Part shown: positions 8,791-16,976 of the stretch, one piece after another
How positions within the stretch are numbered: position 1 is the stretch's first letter
Layout of the letters: each line of letters opens with the position of its first letter
Program-made: the position numbers and the translations under genes
The notes under the pieces: model-generated
What the model saw: only the letters and a program-made list of their open reading frames with translations
What the model was told of the DNA's origin: nothing
Database searches by the model: none
Assembly: GCF_001443045.1 (NCBI RefSeq)
Contig: NZ_LKPJ01000006.1
Span: forward strand, 85,058 to 149,057
Direction of reading: 5' to 3'
DNA: 64,000 nt
DNA from: Burkholderia ambifaria
Lineage (GTDB): Bacteria; Pseudomonadota; Gammaproteobacteria; Burkholderiales; Burkholderiaceae

Positions 8791-10515
8791 TTGAACAGGC
8801 AATCTGCATTCCTCTGTATTGTGCCGCTGTCGGCGGCGGCGATGCTCGCCGGCTGCGGCGGCGACGATTCGGTCACCGCCGCGCCGACCCACCTGAGTGC
8901 CGCGACGCCGGCCGCGATGGCGCAGACCTGCGATGCGCTCGCCGCGAAGCTGTCGTATGCGAACACGTCGTTCACGTCGGTGACGACCGCGGCCGCCGGC
9001 GCGCTGACGGTGGCCGGCAAGCCGATCGCCGAACACTGCGTGATCGAAGGGAAGATGAACGAGCGGGTGAGCGCTGTGGACGGCAAGACCTACGCGATCG
9101 GCTTCGAGATGCGCCTGCCGAAGGCGTGGAACGGCCGCTTCTTCTACCAGGCGAACGGCGGGCTCGACGGCAACGTCGTCACCGCGACCGGCGAGATCGG
9201 CGGCGGCGGGCCGCTGACCGACGCGCTGAACATGGGCTTCGCGGTGATGAGCTCGGATTCCGGGCACAGCGCCGCGCAGAATCCGCTGTTCGGCCTCGAT
9301 CCGCAGGCGCGGCTCGACTACGGCTACGGCGCCGTCGACGCGCTCACGCCGATGGCGAAGCAGGTGATCCGGCTCGCGTACGGCAAGACGCCCGACCGCA
9401 GCTATTTCGGCGGCTGCTCGAACGGCGGCCGTCACGCGATGGTCACGGCCGTGCGCAACGCGGGCGACTACGACGGGATCATCGCCGGCGATCCGGGCTT
9501 CCATTTGCCGAAGGCGGCGATCGGCGAAATGTACGGCGCGCAGCAGTTCGCGAAGATCGCGTCGGCGACCGGGACGAACGGGCTGCCGGACATCCGCAGC
9601 GGCTTCACCGACACGGAACGCCAGTTCGTCGGCGCGAAGATTCTCGACAAGTGCGATGCGCTCGACGGCTCGACGGACGGCATGGTGCAGGACGTCGCCG
9701 CGTGCCAGGCGCATTTCAGCGTCGAGACGGACATCCCGACCTGCGCGAACGGCACGCGTACCGGCGCCTGCCTGACGACCGCGCAGAAGAGCGCGCTCGA
9801 GAACGTGTTCGCGGGTGCGCGCAACAGCGCGGGCACGGCGCTCTACGCGAGCTTTCCGTACGATCCGGGCGTGGCCGGCGGCGGCTGGGCCGCGTGGAAG
9901 CAGTCGAACTCGGTCACGCTCGACCCGGCCGCGATGGCGTTCACGTTCATGACGCCGCCGAAAACCGCCGCGACGCTCGCGAACCTTCCCGGTTTCGCGC
10001 TCGGCTTCGACATGGACAACGACGCGCCGGCGATCTTCGCGACGAACGGCGTGTACACGCAATCCGCGTGGTCGTTCATGACGCCGCCGGACGAGACCAA
10101 CCTGTCCGCGCTGAAGTCGCGTGGCGCGAAGCTGCTCGCCTACCACGGCACCGGCGATCCGGTGTTCTCGTTCAACGATACGAGCGACTGGTATGGCCGG
10201 CTCGCGCAGGCGAACGGCGGCGACGCGTCGGGTTTCGCGCGCTTCTATCCGGTGCCGGGCATGAACCATTGCTCGGGCGGGCCGGCGGCCGACCAGTTCG
10301 ACATGCTGACGCCGCTCGTCGCGTGGGTCGAGCAGGGGCAGGCGCCCGCCGCGATCGTTGCGACGGCGCGCGACACGACGAACGCGGTGCCGAACGCGGA
10401 CGTGCCGGCCTCGTGGGGGGCGGGACGCACGCGGCCGCTGTGTCCGTATCCGCAGGTCGCACGCTACAACGGCTCGGGCGACGTGAATTCGGCGGCGAGC
10501 TTCAGTTGTCGCTGA
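8791..10515 (+). CDS. Feruloyl esterase / tannase-family lipoprotein
   Basis: A 574-residue secreted alpha/beta-hydrolase of the tannase/feruloyl-esterase family. The start is a TTG with GGGAG upstream; the first ATG (codon 18) would destroy the signal peptide. The lipobox MLAGC puts the acylated Cys at 22, so the enzyme is probably anchored in an outer membrane. The nucleophile motif FGGCSNGGRH has Cys209-Ser210, and the distal GMNHCSGG has His493-Cys494. This is the CS-D-HC arrangement in which a disulfide joins the catalytic Ser and His segments. It would free ferulate or coumarate from plant esters to feed the upstream genes. It follows the porin by 28 bases. Exact ester specificity is unknown. 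Confidence 0.88.
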   Translation: MNRQSAFLCIVPLSAAAMLAGCGGDDSVTAAPTHLSAATPAAMAQTCDALAAKLSYANTSFTSVTTAAAGALTVAGKPIAEHCVIEGKMNERVSAVDGKTYAIGFEMRLPKAWNGRFFYQANGGLDGNVVTATGEIGGGGPLTDALNMGFAVMSSDSGHSAAQNPLFGLDPQARLDYGYGAVDALTPMAKQVIRLAYGKTPDRSYFGGCSNGGRHAMVTAVRNAGDYDGIIAGDPGFHLPKAAIGEMYGAQQFAKIASATGTNGLPDIRSGFTDTERQFVGAKILDKCDALDGSTDGMVQDVAACQAHFSVETDIPTCANGTRTGACLTTAQKSALENVFAGARNSAGTALYASFPYDPGVAGGGWAAWKQSNSVTLDPAAMAFTFMTPPKTAATLANLPGFALGFDMDNDAPAIFATNGVYTQSAWSFMTPPDETNLSALKSRGAKLLAYHGTGDPVFSFNDTSDWYGRLAQANGGDASGFARFYPVPGMNHCSGGPAADQFDMLTPLVAWVEQGQAPAAIVATARDTTNAVPNADVPASWGAGRTRPLCPYPQVARYNGSGDVNSAASFSCR

Positions 10516-10527
10516 CGGAGAGGGCGT

Positions 10528-10565
10528 GCGAACGTACCGAAGTGCAGACGCATCGGTACGTTCGC
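10528..10565 (+). terminator. 13-bp perfect hairpin at the end of the hydroxycinnamate operon
   Basis: GCGAACGTACCGA (10528-10540) and TCGGTACGTTCGC (10553-10565) pair perfectly around a 12-base loop, 13 bases after the esterase stop. There is no U-run, so it may act as a Rho-assisted terminator or an mRNA 3'-end stabiliser. Confidence 0.5.
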
Positions 10566-10745
10566 CGTTGCCTGCGGCGGCTGTGGCTGGCGTGCCGGTC
10601 CGTCTGGACGGAAACGGCGATGAGCCATGCATGGCGATGGCATTTGCCGCCCGACGCGGCAACCGGGGATACTATGGCGCTTTCTCGTCGGCGCGACGCG
10701 TCCTGACCGACGTTCCACGCCAGGTATCTTTCCTCTGATCTGACC

Positions 10746-11363
10746 ATGCAAACCGTAGCGGTACTCGACTTCGAAACAACCGGGCTTTCTCCGAACATGG
10801 GGGACAGGGCGACCGAGATCGCCGTGATTCTTCTCCGCGACGGCGAGATCGTCGACCGCTACCAGAGCCTGATGAACGCGGGCCGCCGCATTCCGTCCGA
10901 CGTCGTCGCGCTCACCGGGATCACGAACGAAATGATTGCATTGGCGCCGCCGGTGTCGAAGGTCATGAAGGAAGCCGCCGCATTTGTCGGCAGCCATCCC
11001 GTCGTCGCGCACAACGCCGGCTTCGACAAGCGGTTCTGGCAGGCCGAGCTCGGAATGCTAGGCATGGCGGCCGAGCACGCGTTTGCGTGCACGATGCTCG
11101 TCGCGCGGCGCATCTACCCGCACGCGCAAAGCCACCGGCTGTCGAGCCTGGCCGACATGCTGCGTTTGCCGCAGGCGGGCCGCGCCCACCGGGCGATGGT
11201 CGACGCGGAGATCGCGAGCCATCTGTGGTGCCGGCTGCAGCGCGATATCGGCGAGACGTACGGGGTGCGGCACATCGATCACGGGCTCATGTCGCGCTTG
11301 CAGACGACGAGCAAGGCGAAGGTCGCGACGTTCTTCGGGTCGTTGGCCGCCGGTGCGCGCTGA
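10746..11363 (+). CDS. DEDDh 3'-5' exonuclease (DnaQ/PolC-epsilon-like)
   Basis: A 205-residue exonuclease-fold protein. The ExoI motif is AVLDFETTGLSP (Asp8, Glu10), the ExoII region is VVAHNAGFDKRFW, and the ExoIII motif is HRAMVDAE with the DEDDh histidine. Such stand-alone proteins remove 3' nucleotides from DNA or RNA with two metal ions; some act as proofreading paralogues, others in repair. It lacks the polymerase-binding C-terminus expected of the replicative epsilon subunit, so it is probably an accessory nuclease. It has no operon partner. The gene converges on the Lrp-type gene, with degenerate repeats between their 3' ends. Confidence 0.88.
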   Translation: MQTVAVLDFETTGLSPNMGDRATEIAVILLRDGEIVDRYQSLMNAGRRIPSDVVALTGITNEMIALAPPVSKVMKEAAAFVGSHPVVAHNAGFDKRFWQAELGMLGMAAEHAFACTMLVARRIYPHAQSHRLSSLADMLRLPQAGRAHRAMVDAEIASHLWCRLQRDIGETYGVRHIDHGLMSRLQTTSKAKVATFFGSLAAGAR

Positions 11364-11380
11364 GAGCGGCTGACGCCGGT

Positions 11381-11491
11381 CGTCACTCGCCGAGGTTCAC
11401 TGGTACCTTGAGCCGGCCGTCACGCGTCGGGATCCACCGGCACCTTGAGTCGGCCGTCACTCGCCGAGTTCCACCGGCACCTCGAGCCCGA
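11381..11491. repeat. Three degenerate 37-bp tandem repeats built from the 3' end of the Lrp-type gene
   Basis: Units start at 11381, 11418 and 11455, each beginning CGTCAC and containing a GG-T/C-ACC-TTGAG/CTCGAG core. The third unit is the real 3' end of the regulator gene (stop and VPVELGE codons). The other two lie beyond the stop and still spell VPVNLGE- and VPV-like tails, so they are diverged duplicates of that gene end. Confidence 0.8.
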
Positions 11492-11933
11492 CCTTCACGC
11501 GGCTCATGCTCACCAGCGTCTTGAACCGCTTCACGTTGTTGTTCGCGAAGAACAGCTCGCGGGTGAGCGCGTTGTACTGATCCATGTTGCGCACGGCGAG
11601 GATCAGCACGAAATCCCATTCCCCGGTCACGTAATAGCACTGCTGGATCTGCGGGCAGCGCTCGAAGGTCCGCTTCATCGCGTCGAGCTGGTCGATCTGC
11701 TCGCTCTCGACCTCGACGTTCACGACGATCGTCAGCGGATGATCGACCTTCTCCGGCGCGACGACGGCCGTATAGCGCTCGATCACGCCGTCTTCCGCGA
11801 GCCGTCGCAGGCGGCGGTTCACGGCGGCGGTCGACAGGTTCACGCGGGCGCCGAGTTCGTTCTGCGGCGTGTGCGCGTCGCGCTGGATTTCCATCAGCAG
11901 CTTGCGATCGAACGCATCGAGTTGAGTGGGCAT
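11457..11933 (-). CDS. Lrp/AsnC-family regulator
   Basis: A 158-residue Lrp-type protein. The N-terminal HTH is FDRKLLMEIQRDAHTPQNEL followed by LSTAAVNRRLRRLAEDGVI. The RAM effector domain has QIQQCYYVTGEWDFVLILAVRNMDQYNALTRELF. It is transcribed away from the diaminopropionate ammonia-lyase gene, from a 180-base intergenic region with A/T-rich patches typical of Lrp-box DNA. It therefore probably controls that gene in response to an amino acid. The ATG at 11933 (MPTQLDAFDRK) was chosen because the longer frame is atypical of the family. Confidence 0.9.
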   Translation of the reverse strand: MPTQLDAFDRKLLMEIQRDAHTPQNELGARVNLSTAAVNRRLRRLAEDGVIERYTAVVAPEKVDHPLTIVVNVEVESEQIDQLDAMKRTFERCPQIQQCYYVTGEWDFVLILAVRNMDQYNALTRELFFANNNVKRFKTLVSMSRVKVGLEVPVELGE

Positions 11934-12112
11934 GATGGGGCGGCGACCTCGAAGAATGAGAAATTTTTGCGTCCGGGGCGCCGAATTGGCGATTTTGTTG
12001 CCCGGCTTTCGCAATATTATTTTTCGGACCGACGGCGAGCGCAACCCGTATGCGCCCGCACCGCATCCACCGACGGGCCGCCCGCGCGGCCCTTATCCGG
12101 AGCCTTCCCGCC

Positions 12113-13468
12113 ATGCTGATCGCCAACCCCCGCGCGTCGCGCACCGACTATCCCGACGCGCTGCGCCGCATCATGAACATCGCCGCGGCCGACGAAAGCG
12201 GCGCGTGGCTCGCGCACTGGCCGCTCGTCGGCGCCGCGCGCACGCCGCTGCGCGCGCTGCCCGATCTGGCCGCGCGGCTCGGCGTCGCGAGCGTCAGCGT
12301 GAAGGACGAGGCGTGCCGCTCGCCGCTCGGCAGCTTCAAGGCGCTCGGCGCGCCGATCGCGCTGATGCGGCTCGTGAAGCGGCTGCGGCGCACCGAGGCG
12401 CTCGATCCGCAGGGGCTCGTCACGGGCCGCTACGCGGCATCGCTGGCCGATCTCACGGTGATCAGCGCGACCGACGGCAATCACGGCCGCGCACTGGCCG
12501 CCGCCGCGCGCGCGATCGGCTGCCGCTGCGTGATCGTGCTGCACGCGCACGTCGACGCGGAGCGCGAGCAGGCGATCGCCGCGCATGGCGCGCGGATCGT
12601 GCGGATCGCCGGCAACTACGACGAATCGGTCGTGCACGCCGCGCAGCTTGCGGATGCGAACGGCTGGCACGCGGTGTCGGATACGTCGTACGACGGCTAC
12701 GAAGCGATTCCGCGTGACGTGATGCAAGGCTACGGCGTGATCGCGGCCGAAGCGCTCGCACAGCAAGCGGGCGATGATGCTGGCGGCAACAGCGGCAACA
12801 GCGGCAACAGCGGCAACAGCGGCAACAGCGGCAACAGCGGCAACAGCGGCAACAGCGGCAACAGCGGCAACGGCGGCAACGGCGGCAACGGCGGTAACGG
12901 CAGCCAGCCGTTCACGCACGTGTTCCTGCAGGGCGGCGTCGGCGGTCTCGCTGCCGGCGTCGCGAGCTATCTGTGGGAGCATGATGGCGCACGGCGGCCG
13001 CATTTCATCGTCGTCGAGCCGCGCCAGGCCGACTGCCTGTACCAGAGCGCGCTCGCCGGGCGCGCGACGAAGGCGACCGGCAGCGTCGATTCGGTGATGG
13101 CCGGGCTCGCGTGCGGCGAGGCGTCGCCGCTCGCGTGGGATTTCCTCGCGCCGAGCATCGACCACTTCATGCTGATCGACGACGACGACGCGGTGCAGGC
13201 GATGCGCGCGCTCGCCGCCGGCAGCGAACGCGACGTGCCGTTCGTGTCCGGCGAATCGGGCGCGGCGGGCATCGCGGGGCTGACCGTGCTGATGCGCGAC
13301 CCGGCGCTGGCGCGGCAGGCCGGGCTCGATGCAAACGCGCGCGTGCTGGCGATCAACACGGAAGGCGCGACCGCGCCGTCCGTCTACCGGCAGTGCGTCG
13401 GCGAGACGGCCGACGCGGTGCGGGCGCGCCAGCGCGACTGGCTGAACCGCGCGGCCGCAGTGGCCTGA
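12113..13468 (+). CDS. dpaL: Diaminopropionate ammonia-lyase with an internal Gly-Asn-Ser repeat
   Basis: A 451-residue fold-II PLP enzyme, longer than the roughly 400 residues usual for DpaL. The PLP-lysine motif is CRSPLGSFKALGA (Lys76). SATDGNHGRALAAAARAIG and the phosphate loop LQGGVGGLAAGVA are also present, as is the late SGESGAAG motif. The family converts D- or L-2,3-diaminopropionate, and serine weakly, to pyruvate and ammonia. A tract of 13 tripeptides lies between EALAQQAGDDA and SQPFTHVFLQGG, immediately before the phosphate loop segment, and accounts for the extra length. The start follows GGAG. It precedes an M20 amidohydrolase by 38 bases, suggesting sequential breakdown of an acylated amino acid. 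Confidence 0.88.
   Translation: MLIANPRASRTDYPDALRRIMNIAAADESGAWLAHWPLVGAARTPLRALPDLAARLGVASVSVKDEACRSPLGSFKALGAPIALMRLVKRLRRTEALDPQGLVTGRYAASLADLTVISATDGNHGRALAAAARAIGCRCVIVLHAHVDAEREQAIAAHGARIVRIAGNYDESVVHAAQLADANGWHAVSDTSYDGYEAIPRDVMQGYGVIAAEALAQQAGDDAGGNSGNSGNSGNSGNSGNSGNSGNSGNSGNGGNGGNGGNGSQPFTHVFLQGGVGGLAAGVASYLWEHDGARRPHFIVVEPRQADCLYQSALAGRATKATGSVDSVMAGLACGEASPLAWDFLAPSIDHFMLIDDDDAVQAMRALAAGSERDVPFVSGESGAAGIAGLTVLMRDPALARQAGLDANARVLAINTEGATAPSVYRQCVGETADAVRARQRDWLNRAAAVA
12785..12901 (+). repeat. In-frame 9-bp tandem repeat, 13 units, inside dpaL
   Basis: Nine exact GGCAACAGC units (Gly-Asn-Ser) are followed by four GGCAACGGC/GGTAACGGC units (Gly-Asn-Gly). Because the unit is 9 bp, gain or loss never breaks the frame. 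The tract is flexible, polar and low in complexity and sits between two core strands of the PLP domain. Confidence 0.97.
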
Positions 13469-13506
13469 GCGAACCGGACGACCTGACGATCGACGAGGCA
13501 AGCACG

Positions 13507-14691
13507 ATGGACGCAATCGACGCGACGGAAGAAAGCACGCTGCAGGGGCAACTGAAGACCTGGCGCCGGCATCTGCACCAGCACCCGGAGACGGGTTTCG
13601 AGGAAGTGAACACGTCGGACTACGTCGCGCGAATCCTGACGACGCTCGGGCTCGACGTGCATCGCGGAATCGGCGGCACGGGCCTCGTCGCGAACCTGAC
13701 GGCCGGCACCGGCAAGCGCGCGATCGGCATCCGCGCGGACATGGATGCGCTGAACATTGCCGAATACGCGCCGGGCCGCGAGCACGCGTCGCGCACGCCG
13801 GGCAAGATGCACGCGTGCGGGCACGACGGCCACATGTCGATGGTGCTCGGCGCCGCGCGGCTGCTGGCCGAGCGCAAGGATTTCGACGGCACCGTACGCT
13901 TCATCTTCCAGCCGGCCGAGGAGCACGGCCGCGGCGCGAAGGCGATGATGGCCGACGGCCTGTTCGAGCGCTTTCCGGTGGACGCGATCTTCGGCGCGCA
14001 CAACATGCCGGGCATGCGCGCCGGCTCGTTCTCGACGCGCGCGGGCGGCATCATGGCGAGCGAGGACAACTTCGTGATCCGGATCGACGGGCGCGGCACG
14101 CATGCGGCGCGCCCGCACATGGGTGTCGATCCGATCGTGATCGGTTCGCAGATCGTGCTCGCGCTGCAGACGATCGTGTCGCGCAATCTCGATCCGGGCC
14201 AGCAGGCTGTGATCTCGTGCACGGAGTTCATCACCGACGGTTTGCGCAACGTGATTCCGTCGACGGTAACGATCAAGGGCGACACGCGCAGCTATTCGCG
14301 CGACGTGCAGGCGCTGCTGGAAACGCGGATGCGCGAGATCGGCGAAGGGATCTGCCGCACGCATGGCGCGACCTGCACGTTCGAGTACACCCACGAGTTC
14401 GCGCCGACGGTGAATTCTCCGGAATGGGTCGACACGGCCGTGCAGGCCGCCGCGCAGGTCGCGGGCGCCGATGCGGTGAACGCCGACGTGCAGCCGATGA
14501 TGATTTCGGAAGATTTCGGCGCGTTCTTGCAGGCGGTGCCGGGTAACTTCGTGTTCATCGGCAACGGCGAAACGGCCGGGCCCGGCGGCGTGCCGCTGCA
14601 CAACGCGGGCTACGATTTCAACGACGAGATCCTGCCGGTCGGCGCGCGCTATTTCGCGGAAGTGGCACGGCGCGCGTTGACGGCGGCGTAG
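13507..14691 (+). CDS. M20 metallo-amidohydrolase (hippurate hydrolase / N-acyl amino acid hydrolase-like)
   Basis: A 394-residue M20D peptidase-family enzyme. Metal and catalytic motifs visible are RRHLHQHPETGFEE, GIRADMDALNI, MHACGHDGHMSMVLGAA and FQPAEEHGRGAKAMMADGLF. The dimerisation domain has THAARPHMGVDPI, and the end carries SEDFGAFLQ and HNAGYDFNDEILP. The family hydrolyses N-acyl or N-aroyl amino acids such as hippurate or N-acetyl-diamines. Downstream of dpaL it may free an amino acid that the lyase deaminates; this is inference. The ATG at 13507 gives the typical N-terminus. Confidence 0.9.
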   Translation: MDAIDATEESTLQGQLKTWRRHLHQHPETGFEEVNTSDYVARILTTLGLDVHRGIGGTGLVANLTAGTGKRAIGIRADMDALNIAEYAPGREHASRTPGKMHACGHDGHMSMVLGAARLLAERKDFDGTVRFIFQPAEEHGRGAKAMMADGLFERFPVDAIFGAHNMPGMRAGSFSTRAGGIMASEDNFVIRIDGRGTHAARPHMGVDPIVIGSQIVLALQTIVSRNLDPGQQAVISCTEFITDGLRNVIPSTVTIKGDTRSYSRDVQALLETRMREIGEGICRTHGATCTFEYTHEFAPTVNSPEWVDTAVQAAAQVAGADAVNADVQPMMISEDFGAFLQAVPGNFVFIGNGETAGPGGVPLHNAGYDFNDEILPVGARYFAEVARRALTAA

Positions 14692-14740
14692 CGCGCCGTC
14701 GGCAGGCCGCTGGCGGCCGGTTCGTTGATGCGGCGAGCGG

Positions 14741-15454
14741 TTACGCCTCGGCCGCCCGCTTGCCCGGCGCGTCGGCCGTGCCGGTGCGATCGAGGATCGC
14801 CAGCACTTCACGCGCGGTGTTCTCCGAATGGCTGCGCAGCACCTGCGGCAGCCGCGCGTGGTCGGGATCGGCGAGCGCGGCCATGATTTCCTCGTGCTCG
14901 TGCAGCGATTCGGCCCAGCGCAGGGTGTCCGCGTTCGCGGCGCCGCGCGCGCGGTGCACCTTCGACATCAGCGACGCATAGATGCCCGACAGCACCGGGT
15001 TGCCCGCCGCGTCGACGATCATCTGGTGGATCTGCTGGTTCAACCGGAAATATTCGACCCGCTTGCCGGCCTCGTGGCACTCGACCATGCGCCGATGCTT
15101 CGCCTGCAGCGCGGCGAGCGTCGCCGCGCCGATGCGCTGGCGCAGCAATTCGCCCGCCATCGCCTCGAGCCCGTGCAGCAGCTCGAACGTCGACACGAGA
15201 TCGTCGACGTCGATCGACGCGACGCGATAGCCGATGTACTGGCGATGCGTGACGGCGCCTTCCGCGACGAGCACCTTCAGCGCCTCGCGCAGCGGCGTCT
15301 TCGACACGTCGAATGCGAGACTCAGTTCCTTTTCGTCGATCCGCGCGCCAGGCGGCAGTTCGCCTTCGTCGATCATCACGCGCAGGCGCGCGGCGATCTC
15401 CGCGGCCATGCCGCGGGTGCGCAGAAGCAGGGGGTTGCGGGGTGTCTGGCTCAT
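14741..15454 (-). CDS. GntR-family regulator, FCD subfamily
   Basis: A 237-residue regulator with an N-terminal winged helix (AAEIAARLRVMIDEGELPPGARIDEKELSLAFDVSKTPLREALKVLVAEGAV). The C-terminal all-helical FCD ligand domain has VSTFELLHGLEAMAGEL and FRLNQQIHQMIVDAAGN. FCD proteins bind carboxylic acids, often with a metal. It is divergent from the MFS/AMDase/hydantoinase operon and probably represses it. The 170-base intergenic segment is AT-rich around 15520-15575 and would hold the promoter and operator; no clean palindrome was found there. Confidence 0.9.
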   Translation of the reverse strand: MSQTPRNPLLLRTRGMAAEIAARLRVMIDEGELPPGARIDEKELSLAFDVSKTPLREALKVLVAEGAVTHRQYIGYRVASIDVDDLVSTFELLHGLEAMAGELLRQRIGAATLAALQAKHRRMVECHEAGKRVEYFRLNQQIHQMIVDAAGNPVLSGIYASLMSKVHRARGAANADTLRWAESLHEHEEIMAALADPDHARLPQVLRSHSENTAREVLAILDRTGTADAPGKRAAEA

Positions 15455-15626
15455 GATGGTGCGAGCTTATCACGATATCGGGGCTTACCCTGCACCATCG
15501 TAGTGACAAAACAAATTCAATGAAACCAATCGTTTACGATAACTGTAATTATAAATTTCTAATCCTATACTCGGCTCAACGTTGCGCGACGTCCTGATCA
15601 TCCTCGTTCACCCCTGGAGTCCGTCC

Positions 15627-16925
15627 ATGTCTTCAACCTCCGGTGTCGCCGGCCTGACGGTCGGCAAGTCCGCCGTCCGCTGGAAGATATTCGTCGTCAT
15701 GCTGAGCCTCATCGCGATCAACTACGTCGATCGCGCGTCGCTGTCCGTCGCCATGCCTTACATCTCGCAGGAGTTCAACATCGGGCCGGCGATGGAGGGT
15801 CTGATCCTCAGCTCGTTTTTCTGGACCTATGCGGTGATGCAGATTCCGGGCGGGATGCTGGCCGACCGGTTCAAGCCGCGCATCGTGATCGCGACGGCGA
15901 CCGTGTTCTGGGGCTTCTTCCAGGCGATCGCCGCGGTATGCACGAACGCGCCGTCGCTGCTGCTCACGCGCCTCGGCCTCGGTGCGTCCGAAGCGCCGAT
16001 CTATCCGGCCGGCGGCAAGCTCAACGCGATCTGGATGACGCAGACCGAGCGCGGCCGCGGCGCCACGCTGCTCGACGGCGGCGCGCCGCTCGGCGCGGCG
16101 CTGGGCGCGGTGCTGATCGCCGGCCTGATCGCGCTGCTCGGCTCGTGGCGGCTCGCGTTCGCGGTGGCGGGCGTCGGCACGGTGCTGGCCGGTTTCCTCG
16201 CGTGGTACTACATCCGCAATACGCCGCGCGAGCATCCGGGCGTCAACGATCTCGAAGCCGACTACATCGAGGCATCGCACGCGAGCGACCTCGCGGCCGA
16301 GCCGGCCGGTGCGTCGGGCCGCTCGCGCGACTTCTTCAAGTACCGCTCGGTGTGGTGCATGTTCTTCGGCTGGATGTGCTTCAACAGCGTGTTCTACGGG
16401 CTGCTCACGTGGATGCCGAACTACCTGCACAAGGTGCACGGCTTCGACATCAAGCAGATGGGCGGCTCGACTTTCATCATCTTTTTCTGCGGCTTCATCG
16501 GCGAGCTGCTCGGCGGCTGGATCGCCGACAAGTGGAAGGCCGCGGGCGGTCGCCCGAACGTCGTGATGCGCACGCTGTTCGGCATCGCGGCGGTGATCGC
16601 GACCGTGTCGATCTTTTCCGTCGCCTATGTGAAGAGCCCGGTCGCGTGCGTCGCGCTGCTGTCGTCGACGCTGTTCTTCCTGCGCTGGTGCGGGCTGTAC
16701 TGGTGCATCCCGTCGTCGCTCGGCACGCGCAACAAGATCGGCTTCCTCGGCGGCTTCATGAACCTCGGCGGCAACATCGGCGGCATCACCGTGCCGATCC
16801 TCGTCGGCGCGATCGTGCAGTTCACCGGCTCCTACTTCCTTGCGCTGATGGTGTTCGCGGCGGCCGGCGTCGGCCTGCTCGTGTGCTCCAGCGCGATCGA
16901 CTACGAAAACAAGCTCCCCGTCTGA
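15627..16925 (+). CDS. MFS transporter, anion:cation symporter (ACS) type
   Basis: A 432-residue, 12-segment MFS protein. It shows the ACS signature INYVDRASLSVAMPYISQEFNI in helix 1, the loop GGMLADRFKPRIVI, RLGLGASEAPIYPAGGKLNAIWMTQTERGRGATLLDGGAPLGAALG and NTPREHPGVN before the central loop. ACS members import hexuronates, glucarate, phthalate or related organic anions by proton symport. Being the first gene of an operon with an AMDase-like and a hydantoinase-like enzyme, it probably imports their substrate. The ATG at 15627 follows TGGAGT; the frame is open to 15582 but that extension is not family-like. Confidence 0.88.
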   Translation: MSSTSGVAGLTVGKSAVRWKIFVVMLSLIAINYVDRASLSVAMPYISQEFNIGPAMEGLILSSFFWTYAVMQIPGGMLADRFKPRIVIATATVFWGFFQAIAAVCTNAPSLLLTRLGLGASEAPIYPAGGKLNAIWMTQTERGRGATLLDGGAPLGAALGAVLIAGLIALLGSWRLAFAVAGVGTVLAGFLAWYYIRNTPREHPGVNDLEADYIEASHASDLAAEPAGASGRSRDFFKYRSVWCMFFGWMCFNSVFYGLLTWMPNYLHKVHGFDIKQMGGSTFIIFFCGFIGELLGGWIADKWKAAGGRPNVVMRTLFGIAAVIATVSIFSVAYVKSPVACVALLSSTLFFLRWCGLYWCIPSSLGTRNKIGFLGGFMNLGGNIGGITVPILVGAIVQFTGSYFLALMVFAAAGVGLLVCSSAIDYENKLPV

Positions 16926-16976
16926 CCGACCCTTTTCACTGCATTGATTGCATTCACTGGTAAAGAGAAATCCATC

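Noticed and set aside
12785..12901. Regular repeats that might suggest a CRISPR array
   Set aside because: Units are contiguous 9-mers without spacers and lie in frame inside dpaL; this is a minisatellite.
12017..13516. Minus-strand frame with an (Ala-Ala-Val)n tract opposite dpaL
   Set aside because: This is just the antisense reading of the Gly-Asn-Ser repeat; the plus strand has the PLP motifs.
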